The notes below the pieces were generated by a model that was not told the DNA's origin, did not search any database, and was given only the letters and a program-made list of their open reading frames with translations. From contig JAGCMB010000033.1 of assembly GCA_017646665.1 (NCBI GenBank), forward strand, positions 1-64,000: a DNA stretch of 64,000 bases. Direction: 5' to 3'. This DNA comes from Bacteroidaceae bacterium (GTDB taxonomy: Bacteria > Bacteroidota > Bacteroidia > Bacteroidales > Bacteroidaceae). Shown in pieces: positions 47,738 to 56,651 of the stretch. Position 1 is the stretch's first letter. Every line of letters starts with the position of its first letter. Made by a program: the position numbers and the translations under genes.

Positions 47738-47917
47738 GAACAAAAAGCGGAAAACTTGTGCAAGCGAGCGAAAACCAAGTTTACTTGAGTTTTTACAACG
47801 AGCGCAGCCAAGTTTCAAGCAAACGAAGTGTGGTTAAAGCGTGAAAGTGAAAACTCGTGTCCTAATATGCAAGATTTAACCTTTCACATTTAGCCTTTCA
47901 CTTTTCAGTTCAAGGAA
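47738..47917 (+). other. Long leader between TPP aptamer and terminator
   Basis: About 180 bases of untranslated leader. It contains degenerate purine-rich repeats (GCGAGCGAAAAC-like) and paired GTGAAAGTGAAAAC / CTTTCACTTTTC segments (about 47840-47905) that can form a further hairpin and possibly an antiterminator. No reading frame of note. Confidence 0.45.
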
Positions 47918-47968
47918 AAATCCCCATTTTCCGTTTAACCACGGAGTTTGGAGGATTTATTTTTTTTG
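47918..47968 (+). terminator. Probable riboswitch-controlled terminator
   Basis: AAATCCCC (47918-47925) pairs with GGAGGATTT (47950-47958, one bulged A), with an inner CCGT/ACGG stem (47931-47934/47941-47944), followed by ATTTTTTTT. It lies 30 bases before the receptor ATG. Confidence 0.65.
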
Positions 47969-47998
47969 CCTCCTGCTCCATAAAAAATTGAAAATCGA

Positions 47999-50230
47999 AT
48001 GAAAAAAAGAACATTGCGCTGCTGTATGACAATGGCAGCACTACCCTCTTTTCTTTTAGCACAAGAGGCCGTGAGTGACAGTCTGCAAACCAATTTGCAG
48101 GAGGTGGAGATAACCGCGACACGTGCGACAGAGCAGACGCCCATCGCGCACACAAACATCAGCAAGGAGCAGTTATCGAAGATGAACACAGGCATTGACT
48201 TCCCCTATCTTGTTGCAACAACACCAAGCGTGGTAACAACAAGTGATGCCGGAACAGGAATTGGATACACCAGCCTACGTATACGTGGAACAGATGGCAC
48301 ACGCATCAACGTAACAGCAAACGGAATACCCATAAACGATGCCGAGAGCCACAATGTCTTTTGGGTGAATATGCCCGACATTGCCTCGTCGGTAAAAGAC
48401 ATCCAAATTCAGCGCGGTGCAGGAACATCAACCAACGGCGCGGGCTCTTTTGGTGCAAGCATAAACCTAAAAACAGATAAGTTCAATACACATCCGTATG
48501 CAAATTTAAGTGGCTCATACGGTTCGTTCAACACCTACAAAGCAACCATAGGGGCAGGCACCGGCATACTGCACGACCATTGGGCTTTAGATATGCGCCT
48601 CTCAAGCATCGGCAGCGACGGATATATCGAGCGTGCGTCCACCAAACTACAATCATTCTATCTGCAAGGAGCATACTACGGTGAGAACACAAGCATACGG
48701 TTAATTGCATTTGGTGGCACAGAGCAGACATATCACGCGTGGAACTATGCAAGCAAAGAGGAGATGGAGCTATACGGCCGCCGTTACAACAGTTGCGGAT
48801 ATATGTTTACCGACAGTACCGGCACTGCACATTACTACGACGGACAGACAGACAACTACACACAGTTGAACACCCAACTGCTCATAGACCATAGTTTTAC
48901 CGAGGAGTTAAAACTAAACATTGGCCTGCATTACACCAAGGGCGACGGCTACTACCAAGAATACAAGAGCAACCGCAAATTTAAGGAATACGCTCTGCCA
49001 ACATATTTCGCAGACAACAAAGAGATAAAAAAAAGTGACCTTATACGTAAAAAGGCTATGGACAACCATTTTGGCGGTGCCGTTTTTGCTGTTACATACA
49101 AGAACGACAAGGTGACAGCTATTGCCGGAGGTGGAGCAAACAGATATTACGGCGACCACTTTGGGCAGGTGCTATGGGTAAAGAATTACATCGGTGACCT
49201 ATTGCCTGACCACGAATATTACCGAAACAACGGAACAAAGGACGATATCAACATATATCTGCGAAGCGACTATCGCCCGATAGATTGCGTAAATATTTAC
49301 GCCGACCTGCAATACCGTCACATAGGCTACCGCATAAATGGAGATAATGACAAATGGAACGACGCGACAGACAGCAACCAACAGCTCGCCATAAAAGAGT
49401 ATTTCAACTTTTTCAATCCCAAAGCGGGTGTTTCGTGGTTGCTGAACAGCAACAACAGACTCTATGCATCTGTGGGTATGGCACATAAAGAACCCACACG
49501 CAACAACTACACCGACGGCAAGCTACACGAGCAACCCACTGCAGAGCGTCTGATTGACTACGAATTAGGCTATACTTTCAACAGCAAGCGTTTCTATGCC
49601 GGAGCAAACATCTACTTTATGGACTACAAAGACCAACTGGTACTTACCGGAGAACTGAACGAAATTGGCGAGCCCCTTGCAGCCAACATCCCCGACAGCT
49701 ACCGTGCAGGCATTGAGCTCACCGCCGGAGTAAAATTAGCCTGTGGCTTTGGATGGAACGCAAACGCCACATTCAGCCACAATAGGATAAAGAATTTCAC
49801 CGAAGTACTATACGATGACAACACATACGAAAAATGGGAGATACACCACAGCGATACGCCCCTTGCTTTCTCGCCCGCCATTATTGCAAACAACTCCTTT
49901 TCATACGAGTGGAGAGGTCTTGAGGCTGAATTGCAATCGCAATATGTGAGCAAACAGTATATGAGCAATTATGGTATTGAATCGCACACACTCGACGCCT
50001 ATTTCGTCACCAATCTGCGCCTTGCATACTCATTCAAATTCAAGGGAGTGAAAAAAATTACCGTTGGGGCTACCATATATAACCTTTTCAATGAAGAGTA
50101 TGAGAACAACGGATATGCCGGCAGCGGTTACTACACCGACAGCGAGGGCAACCGCCACCGCTATGACTATGCCGGATACGCCGCGCAGGCAGGTATTAAT
50201 GCAATAGGACACGTGACAGTAGAACTTTAA
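47999..50230 (+). CDS. TonB-dependent outer-membrane receptor, thiamine-linked
   Basis: Protein of 743 aa. After a signal peptide (about 1-22) comes a TonB-box/plug region (LQEVEITATR; SLRIRGTDGTRINVTANGIPIND; QRGAGTSTNGAGSFGASINL) and a 22-strand barrel to the C-terminus (GINAIGHVTVEL). It has no SusC-type N-terminal carboxypeptidase-like domain. Control by the TPP riboswitch and the following PnuT and pyrophosphokinase genes indicate thiamine or a precursor as substrate, energised by TonB. Functional assignment is by context. Confidence 0.88.
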   Translation: MKKRTLRCCMTMAALPSFLLAQEAVSDSLQTNLQEVEITATRATEQTPIAHTNISKEQLSKMNTGIDFPYLVATTPSVVTTSDAGTGIGYTSLRIRGTDGTRINVTANGIPINDAESHNVFWVNMPDIASSVKDIQIQRGAGTSTNGAGSFGASINLKTDKFNTHPYANLSGSYGSFNTYKATIGAGTGILHDHWALDMRLSSIGSDGYIERASTKLQSFYLQGAYYGENTSIRLIAFGGTEQTYHAWNYASKEEMELYGRRYNSCGYMFTDSTGTAHYYDGQTDNYTQLNTQLLIDHSFTEELKLNIGLHYTKGDGYYQEYKSNRKFKEYALPTYFADNKEIKKSDLIRKKAMDNHFGGAVFAVTYKNDKVTAIAGGGANRYYGDHFGQVLWVKNYIGDLLPDHEYYRNNGTKDDINIYLRSDYRPIDCVNIYADLQYRHIGYRINGDNDKWNDATDSNQQLAIKEYFNFFNPKAGVSWLLNSNNRLYASVGMAHKEPTRNNYTDGKLHEQPTAERLIDYELGYTFNSKRFYAGANIYFMDYKDQLVLTGELNEIGEPLAANIPDSYRAGIELTAGVKLACGFGWNANATFSHNRIKNFTEVLYDDNTYEKWEIHHSDTPLAFSPAIIANNSFSYEWRGLEAELQSQYVSKQYMSNYGIESHTLDAYFVTNLRLAYSFKFKGVKKITVGATIYNLFNEEYENNGYAGSGYYTDSEGNRHRYDYAGYAAQAGINAIGHVTVEL

Positions 50231-50234
50231 AAAA

Positions 50235-50819
50235 ATGGATATGTTTCTTGAGATTTTAGGAGTTATAACCGGAGTAATATACCTGTGGCTTGAGTATAGA
50301 GCAAGTATATACCTATGGATTGCAGGTATTATAATGCCTGCAATATATCTGTTTGTCTACTACAACGCAGGGCTGTATGCCGATTTAGGGATAAACATCT
50401 ACTATCTTGTGATTGCGATATACGGATGGATTGCGTGGAAAACGGGGTTCACACTTTTCGGGAACAAAAAGGCAAAGCGTGAGCTACAAATAAGCCACAC
50501 CCCACATAGCGTATGGGCAAAAGTAGCTGTGGCATATATTGCGGCACAACTGCTCATTGCTTTTGTACTCATAAACTACACCGACAGCACCGTTCCCTGG
50601 AGCGACTCCTTCACCACCGCTCTGAGTATCGTGGGAATGTGGATGCTTGCACGCAAATACATTGAGCAGTGGTGGGTGTGGTGTGTTGTCGACGTGGCAA
50701 GCAGTGCGCTGTATATATACAAAGGGTTATATTTCACTGCTGCACTATATGCAGTTTATGCAATTATAGCTATCTTTGGATACTTCAAATGGAAAAAAAT
50801 GATGCAGAATGAAAGATGA
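50235..50819 (+). CDS. pnuT: PnuC/PnuT-family vitamin transporter (thiamine)
   Basis: Protein of 194 aa with about seven membrane spans. LGVITGVIYLWLEYRASIYLWIAGI and NIYYLVIAIYGWIAWK match the PnuC fold (Trp/Tyr-rich vitamin site). PnuC proteins import nicotinamide riboside; versions beside TPP riboswitches (PnuT) import thiamine by facilitated diffusion, trapped by phosphorylation. It starts four bases after the receptor stop and overlaps the pyrophosphokinase gene by 11 bases. Confidence 0.88.
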   Translation: MDMFLEILGVITGVIYLWLEYRASIYLWIAGIIMPAIYLFVYYNAGLYADLGINIYYLVIAIYGWIAWKTGFTLFGNKKAKRELQISHTPHSVWAKVAVAYIAAQLLIAFVLINYTDSTVPWSDSFTTALSIVGMWMLARKYIEQWWVWCVVDVASSALYIYKGLYFTAALYAVYAIIAIFGYFKWKKMMQNER

Positions 50820-51426
50820 TGTTTTTGATGCCGTAATAGTTGCCGGAGGCGAATTTCCAACAACCAAGCAACCTTTGAAAATTTTGCAGAACACATCGTT
50901 TGTAGTATGTTGCGACGGTGCTGCCGACCATTACATCGCCACAGGACGTATCCCCGATGCCATTGTGGGCGACGGCGACTCCATAAGCGCAGAAAACCGT
51001 GAAAAATTCGCGCACATACTACACATAATGGGTGAACAAGACACCAACGACCAGACAAAGGCTGTGCGTTATCTTATTGAAAGAGGCAAACGCAGGATTG
51101 CAATTGTTGGCGCAACAGGAAAACGCGAAGACCACACGATAGGCAATATCAGCCTACTCATAGAATATGCACGTGAGGGATGCTTTGTTCGTTCTTTTAC
51201 CGATTATGGTGTATTCATTCCCTGCAACGGAACGACGACACACCAATGTCACAAAGGACAACAGGTGTCCATATTCGGCATAACCGCGAAGGAGTTGAGT
51301 GCTGAGGGACTCCGCTACCCCATTTACGACTTCAACAATTGGTGGCAAGGAACACTCAACGAGTGCACCGACAACGAGTTTACGATAAATGCCAAAGGAG
51401 AATATCTTCTATTCCTGAACTACTAG
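50809..51426 (+). CDS. Thiamine pyrophosphokinase
   Basis: Protein of 205 aa. It transfers pyrophosphate from ATP to thiamine to give TPP. Visible are FVVCCDGAADHYIATGRIPDAIVGDGDSI, EQDTNDQTKAVRYL and VGATGKREDHTIGNISLL, the substrate and metal motifs of the family. It lies last in the operon receptor-PnuT-kinase, so the cell imports thiamine and traps it as TPP, the ligand of the riboswitch. Confidence 0.93.
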   Translation: MKDDVFDAVIVAGGEFPTTKQPLKILQNTSFVVCCDGAADHYIATGRIPDAIVGDGDSISAENREKFAHILHIMGEQDTNDQTKAVRYLIERGKRRIAIVGATGKREDHTIGNISLLIEYAREGCFVRSFTDYGVFIPCNGTTTHQCHKGQQVSIFGITAKELSAEGLRYPIYDFNNWWQGTLNECTDNEFTINAKGEYLLFLNY

Positions 51427-51433
51427 AACTGAT

Positions 51434-51477
51434 ACAACAAACGGTATCCGACCTTAAGGTAGGATACCGTTTGCTGT
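51434..51477. terminator. Hairpin between convergent thiamine and GH123-GH33 genes
   Basis: A 20-bp stem (51434-51453 with 51458-51477, two mismatched positions) with TTAA loop, 8 bases after the pyrophosphokinase stop. No T-run on either side; acts probably on both strands. Confidence 0.65.
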
Positions 51478-51496
51478 ACAAGTCAATGGCGATGGT

Positions 51497-54400
51497 TTAT
51501 TTAACCAACATCTTCACTCCGTTTACAATATAAAATCCGGCATTATTAATCTCGTTTACACGGCGACCTGCAAGGTCGAAAATCCCCAGGTTCTCGGTTT
51601 CAGGTTCTATCACACCCTCAATTCCAGTTTCCACATCAATAACATCTATGCGAAAAAGATTACTGTAACTGGAGCTGTAGCCTTCGGAGCCCGTCCAAGC
51701 ATCAAAGGCACCTGATGTCAAAATAATGATTGAGCCATCTGAATTATTCGCTCTTTTAGAAACAATGTAATATCTGTCGGCAACAGAACCTTGATTGATA
51801 TTCCAATCGCAATATGTCGCATTGTACGCAGCCAATGTTCCGCTGTTGTTATTATAGCCATAGTTGCCTCCGGCACGCCAAATCATATACAATTGTTTCT
51901 TTTCATTAAAAAAACTGTATTTCCCACTGGCCTCCTTTTTGCAAAGAAACTGAGCCGAAGCACCTATTTCCTCGGCTGTCGAACTGCTGACATCAAGGAC
52001 ATTGCTGTCATTGATAAAAAGCACGCGCTCTGCACCCGACTGCTGAACATTGGTAAAAGTGAGAGTTTTGCCGTCCCACTTATCGGCAGGCTTAAAAGCC
52101 GCAAAAACCGCATAGACAGCATCGAGTTCTACCGGTGTCGGGGTTTTGCTCAAATCGGCAAGTGCTGTTGCAAGAAGAGCCCTGTCATCGTCCGACATAT
52201 TGATTTCATCTGCCATCGCATTGAAATACTCACGCACAAAAGCACGCTGGTCAACATCGCGCTTCACGCTATACGCACCACCGGTAATATATTCCAAATC
52301 GTATGCCACGTAGATATTGTCAAAACCGTCGAAGTTATGCTGTCCTGCGCCTGTGGGAAAACTGGTTGACACAGGATTATCGCGTCTACCAAAACCTGTC
52401 AAAGTTTCTTCATAGATAAAACCTATCTTATCATCGGCCTGCAAATCCATAGAACTGTATGCCGAGGAGGTGTTGCTTACCTGAAAGAAGCCGTTCCAAT
52501 CATTTGCAAAATTTGCTACGGTATTCAGGTCGGTCAGGTCGGTCAATTCCTTATAGAAGATACCTACATTGGTGCGGCCGCCGCCAGTAGGCAATGACTG
52601 CAGGGCAAGATACATCTCCTTGCCGTCGCTGTTGCGCTGCACAGGAACAACAAGAATCTCGCCGTTGGTTGAATTGCCACCGGGAGTGAGACCAGAACCT
52701 GCAAAAGTACTCTTTACATCGGTGCTCCAAGTGCCCTCGCCTGTGAGAGTGTTGCTATATGTATAAATATTGTATATGCGGCCACCACCTACACGGCTCG
52801 AGAGAATTACACGACCATCGGGCATCTCCTCGCACTTTGGCTCGTCGCCACCGGGGGCTGGGAGTGCATTGGCACCGCCAAGAGCGTGCCAAGTCTTACC
52901 GAAGTCATCGGAGTAGATGACGCGGTTACCATTGGGGCGTGCACACATAGCTGCATACAAACGGTAATATTTATCCTTCTTCACTATACGGCTCTGGAAC
53001 ACCTTGCCACCACCGACAAATGCCGACTGTATTGGATTACCGGCATCGAAAAGGCTGTAAATATCCTCGGTTACATTGATTGGCTCTTCCCAACTCTCGC
53101 CATTATCCTTGCTGAGGATTGTGGCAATCATATTAGGATTCTGTCGTGTTGTATTGCCGTTACCATAAACTGTACAGCCGGCAACAGCAATAATCAGTAC
53201 CTCGTCACTTGTGCGGTCGGCAACAATAGCAGGGTCACCAAAAGCAGTATCAAAATAGTTTACAGTGGCCGATGTGCGACCTGTACCAACTGCCACATCA
53301 ATCATGTCACTCCAAGTCTTGCCATGATCATCACTGACACGGCAAACGACATCCACCTGCCCGTAACCGGGGTCTGTACCGCAGACAAGACGCGCTGCAG
53401 CTGTTATCAAACGGCCATTGCTTGCTGTTGTGATACCGGGAATACGATATGGGGGAATAACGCCGTCGCCTTTACTGGTATTGTAGAGGTCCTGCTTGAC
53501 AGGAGTAGCAAGAGCCTGCACGTTTGTAACCTTGATAGTATTGCCCTCGACATTCACATCGGCACCCTTCAGCACGTTGCCAACAATGCCTACCGACAAA
53601 TCGGCAGCATTGATACTTGATGCGGTGATGAAGAAACCGCCATTGAAGGCTTTCTCACCCGTAGCGCTGTTGATGACATATACGTCGGCATTATCCTCGA
53701 CAACAACATCATATATGTTCATATTCTCGATGTTCACCGATTCTACACGCCACAGATTGTCATCAGCGGTAGCAGGACCCGATGCCCAAGTAGTGAGATG
53801 CTCGATACCGCCTACCATATAACTGGAATTATTGTTGGAACAGTTTAATGCAGCATCGAAGTAGTAGTAGCTGACGCCACCATATTCGTATGTATTGGCA
53901 ATACCAAGTTGGCTATATGAACCCAACAAAGTAGCATTTGCGCCACCTGCGACAATGGGATTTCCGTCACCGTTCTTGATGCCTATCTTACCACCGCCAA
54001 GTGAAGTGATGTGCCAAATACCATTGTTGGTGGTTACTTTTGTGTCCGACTGCAGGGTGAAACGATTACCGTTACCGGTGTGGGTTGCATCGTTGTAAAG
54101 GTGCTCCTTGCGTGCAGTAGCCTTGCTGATAAGATGATAATATCCGGTTGCAATAGTAGCAGGCTCGGGCACCTCAACCTCAAGACCGTTAAGGAACGCC
54201 TCAAGGTCATCAACTAAAGTGGCACAATCTTCGCCTGCAACAGAACCTATAAAGCGGCCCAACAGAGTGTTGAGTTTATAGAGTTTGTCGGGATTATCGC
54301 TATACTCCTCAAGAAGTATCTGGATTTTCTCATACTGGTGGATACCCTCGATAAGACGCTCAAAGCGTACACTTGAACGGTTGCCGGGATAGTAACAGTA

Positions 54401-56503
54401 TGTATCGCCCGAACCGAACTTGCGGTAGCGGCTATCGGTCAATGGGTCCTCGTCCCAATTCATCCAAGACCAGTGCAGATAACCATCGAGATTCATCTTT
54501 GCTGCATAGATTGGCAGATAGGCAGCCTCGGCTGGATATGAGTTTGTATAGATATTAGGCTCGCTGTTCGCACAACTGGTGTAGAATGTAGTTATGCGGT
54601 TCTTTGACTTGCGGTCGGCAAGCTGAGCCGCGGTGATATAGTGCTCCTGACCGAGCTGAACGCACTTGTCGTGGAGGATATCGCAGAGCGAACTGTGATA
54701 GTTGCCCGCAAGAGCCATCTTGAAGCCAAGGGCATTTGCAATTTCGTATGCTTTGAGCATTGCTGCCTCACCGCGCTCATCGACCGCGATGACTGTCTTC
54801 TCGAACCAGCCCTTCTGTTGCAAGTGAGCCTTGAAGGCTGTGAGGAAGTTTGTCCACAGTTCACGATACTCTGTTGATGAGTATGTTGTGGTGAGGTTCT
54901 TATAGCTGTTTGAAGCCTCGTCGAAATAACGGAAGCTCATATCCCACGGCAACATACTGAAACAGTTTATTTGCTTGTTGATGCCATACTCGGCACACAA
55001 TTCAACATATTTATCGAAGACAGTATAGTCATACTCCCAAGTGCCGTTACTCTTCTTTGTCGTCTGCACCATCGGGTCAAAGAGGTCGTGTGTCTGCTCG
55101 CCCCAAGGTTCATAGAAGAGAATTGCGCTCACTACACGCTGACCGGCACGGCCAAGGGCTGCAAGATATGGGCGCAGAGCCTCAAGGTGCTCGTCGCTCC
55201 AGCGCTCTACCTGATAGTAACGGCTAACGGCGTATGGCTGCTGCCAAAAGTCGAGGTGGAATTTCTGCTCGGCAACAGTGGGCAAAGAGTGAGAGTTTAC
55301 GTTAATTGTAAGTGCAAGGCTCTTTACTACATAGCCGTCTGCATCGACAACCTCAAGGGCCGTTGTGTATTCGCCAGCCTCAATGTCGCGTGGCACTTCG
55401 ACGGTACACCACACGGGGCGTGTCTCCATCGCAGGAACAGCGTGTGGCTTGTCCTGGTCAATTACATCAGCAACAAGCCAAGTAGGCATTGTCATAGAGT
55501 TGTTTCCACAAGAGGTGAAATCGTCAGTGATGACATAATTCACAAAACGTGCCTCGGCACTGTTGATGCCAGTCGCCTTGCCGCCCTTCTGCCATTCTGT
55601 CATACGCACTGAAAGCGTATCCTGGTTGCTCTTGCTATATAGGACTGCCTGAATGTTGGCACGTTCGCCCTTCCAAGCATGGATTGTAGCAGCGTCTTTC
55701 TGCGTCACCTGTGGAACTTCGTGCAGTTTGTAGTGCACGTCGCGCGAAGCCCAGGTTGCATTAAGGCCATTTGGCAATGCATTCCACGCAGCCTCATCGG
55801 GCATTGTGCCCACGCGTGGCTCGGCATAAGTGTCTATTGGATATTTATCCTCGGTAACCTCATCGGCTTTTCCGTTGATTCTGAGTGTTACATCAATGAT
55901 TGAACCGCCATCGCTGATGAAGTTTGCATAATTTCCCGATGGGTCAATGCAATTCCACATTATCGCGTAGCGCATACGGTATATTGAACCGTCTTCAAGT
56001 CCTTCGGGAACACGGAACGAACCCGGTGCGAGAACATTGCCGCTGCTCTGATATATGCTTGCACTGTTCCAGCCTGTATCGCCATTGCCAGTCTTGCTGT
56101 AGAGCGACCAGCACATGAGTTCGTTGCCCTCGCCCTTGGTAAATGGACCATCGCCCTCAAGGTTGACCTCGAACTGCTTGCTGTTGTCCCAATCGACAAA
56201 TACATAGCCATGCATCCACGCACCGTTGATTGCAATGAGAGGAGTGACAGTCTCGCCGCTCTTTACATCAAAGACAGTGGATGTCTTGTCGAAATATGCT
56301 GCACAGCCGGGAGCCGAAGCTATGTTGCTGAGCTGCTGTTGTGGACTTTGTGTACCCATGATACCCACAGTCTTTGGATAATGGGCTACGTGAGTCACAT
56401 TCACATCGGCACCGTATTTGACATAATAGTCGCTTTGCGCCTGCGCACCAGCACAGAAGAGCACTGCGGTAAATGCCGAAAGAAGAATTAATTTAAGTTT
56501 CAT
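51497..56503 (-). CDS. Secreted GH123-GH33 fusion: beta-N-acetylgalactosaminidase plus sialidase
   Basis: Protein of 1668 aa, signal peptide 1-22 (GAQAQ). Residues 25-210: GEVED-like module. About 225-770: DUF4091/GH123 domain, with the adjacent acid pair Asp575-Glu576 in TVIAVDERGE, as in GH123 beta-GalNAcases that use substrate-assisted catalysis. About 785-925: beta-trefoil-like module (YYHLISKA). About 1003-1375: GH33 sialidase with PYRIPGI (Arg1020), Asp boxes SDDHGKTW (1057), SKDNGESW (1131) and SDDFGKTW (1198), DEPKCEEMPDGR with the Glu, and later Arg and Tyr. About 1440-1620: another trefoil-like module. The sorting tail ends GFYIVNGVKMLVK. The pairing suits sialylated GalNAc-bearing glycans. 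Confidence 0.88.
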   Translation of the reverse strand: MKLKLILLSAFTAVLFCAGAQAQSDYYVKYGADVNVTHVAHYPKTVGIMGTQSPQQQLSNIASAPGCAAYFDKTSTVFDVKSGETVTPLIAINGAWMHGYVFVDWDNSKQFEVNLEGDGPFTKGEGNELMCWSLYSKTGNGDTGWNSASIYQSSGNVLAPGSFRVPEGLEDGSIYRMRYAIMWNCIDPSGNYANFISDGGSIIDVTLRINGKADEVTEDKYPIDTYAEPRVGTMPDEAAWNALPNGLNATWASRDVHYKLHEVPQVTQKDAATIHAWKGERANIQAVLYSKSNQDTLSVRMTEWQKGGKATGINSAEARFVNYVITDDFTSCGNNSMTMPTWLVADVIDQDKPHAVPAMETRPVWCTVEVPRDIEAGEYTTALEVVDADGYVVKSLALTINVNSHSLPTVAEQKFHLDFWQQPYAVSRYYQVERWSDEHLEALRPYLAALGRAGQRVVSAILFYEPWGEQTHDLFDPMVQTTKKSNGTWEYDYTVFDKYVELCAEYGINKQINCFSMLPWDMSFRYFDEASNSYKNLTTTYSSTEYRELWTNFLTAFKAHLQQKGWFEKTVIAVDERGEAAMLKAYEIANALGFKMALAGNYHSSLCDILHDKCVQLGQEHYITAAQLADRKSKNRITTFYTSCANSEPNIYTNSYPAEAAYLPIYAAKMNLDGYLHWSWMNWDEDPLTDSRYRKFGSGDTYCYYPGNRSSVRFERLIEGIHQYEKIQILLEEYSDNPDKLYKLNTLLGRFIGSVAGEDCATLVDDLEAFLNGLEVEVPEPATIATGYYHLISKATARKEHLYNDATHTGNGNRFTLQSDTKVTTNNGIWHITSLGGGKIGIKNGDGNPIVAGGANATLLGSYSQLGIANTYEYGGVSYYYFDAALNCSNNNSSYMVGGIEHLTTWASGPATADDNLWRVESVNIENMNIYDVVVEDNADVYVINSATGEKAFNGGFFITASSINAADLSVGIVGNVLKGADVNVEGNTIKVTNVQALATPVKQDLYNTSKGDGVIPPYRIPGITTASNGRLITAAARLVCGTDPGYGQVDVVCRVSDDHGKTWSDMIDVAVGTGRTSATVNYFDTAFGDPAIVADRTSDEVLIIAVAGCTVYGNGNTTRQNPNMIATILSKDNGESWEEPINVTEDIYSLFDAGNPIQSAFVGGGKVFQSRIVKKDKYYRLYAAMCARPNGNRVIYSDDFGKTWHALGGANALPAPGGDEPKCEEMPDGRVILSSRVGGGRIYNIYTYSNTLTGEGTWSTDVKSTFAGSGLTPGGNSTNGEILVVPVQRNSDGKEMYLALQSLPTGGGRTNVGIFYKELTDLTDLNTVANFANDWNGFFQVSNTSSAYSSMDLQADDKIGFIYEETLTGFGRRDNPVSTSFPTGAGQHNFDGFDNIYVAYDLEYITGGAYSVKRDVDQRAFVREYFNAMADEINMSDDDRALLATALADLSKTPTPVELDAVYAVFAAFKPADKWDGKTLTFTNVQQSGAERVLFINDSNVLDVSSSTAEEIGASAQFLCKKEASGKYSFFNEKKQLYMIWRAGGNYGYNNNSGTLAAYNATYCDWNINQGSVADRYYIVSKRANNSDGSIIILTSGAFDAWTGSEGYSSSYSNLFRIDVIDVETGIEGVIEPETENLGIFDLAGRRVNEINNAGFYIVNGVKMLVK

Positions 56504-56651
56504 AAGTTTATGTTTAATGTTATATTTCAGACACTGATAATATTATGCAAAATAAATAAAAATATCAACAGAAAGCAACTAAAGGCGGGTCTCTTTTTAT
56601 CAAGCAAGAACAAGAAAAGACGACACATTTACAACCAACAAAATAACAATA

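Noticed and set aside
47740-47920. Degenerate repeats in the thiamine leader as a CRISPR-like array
   Set aside because: The units are short, unequal and unspaced, and no cas gene is near; they are better read as leader structure.
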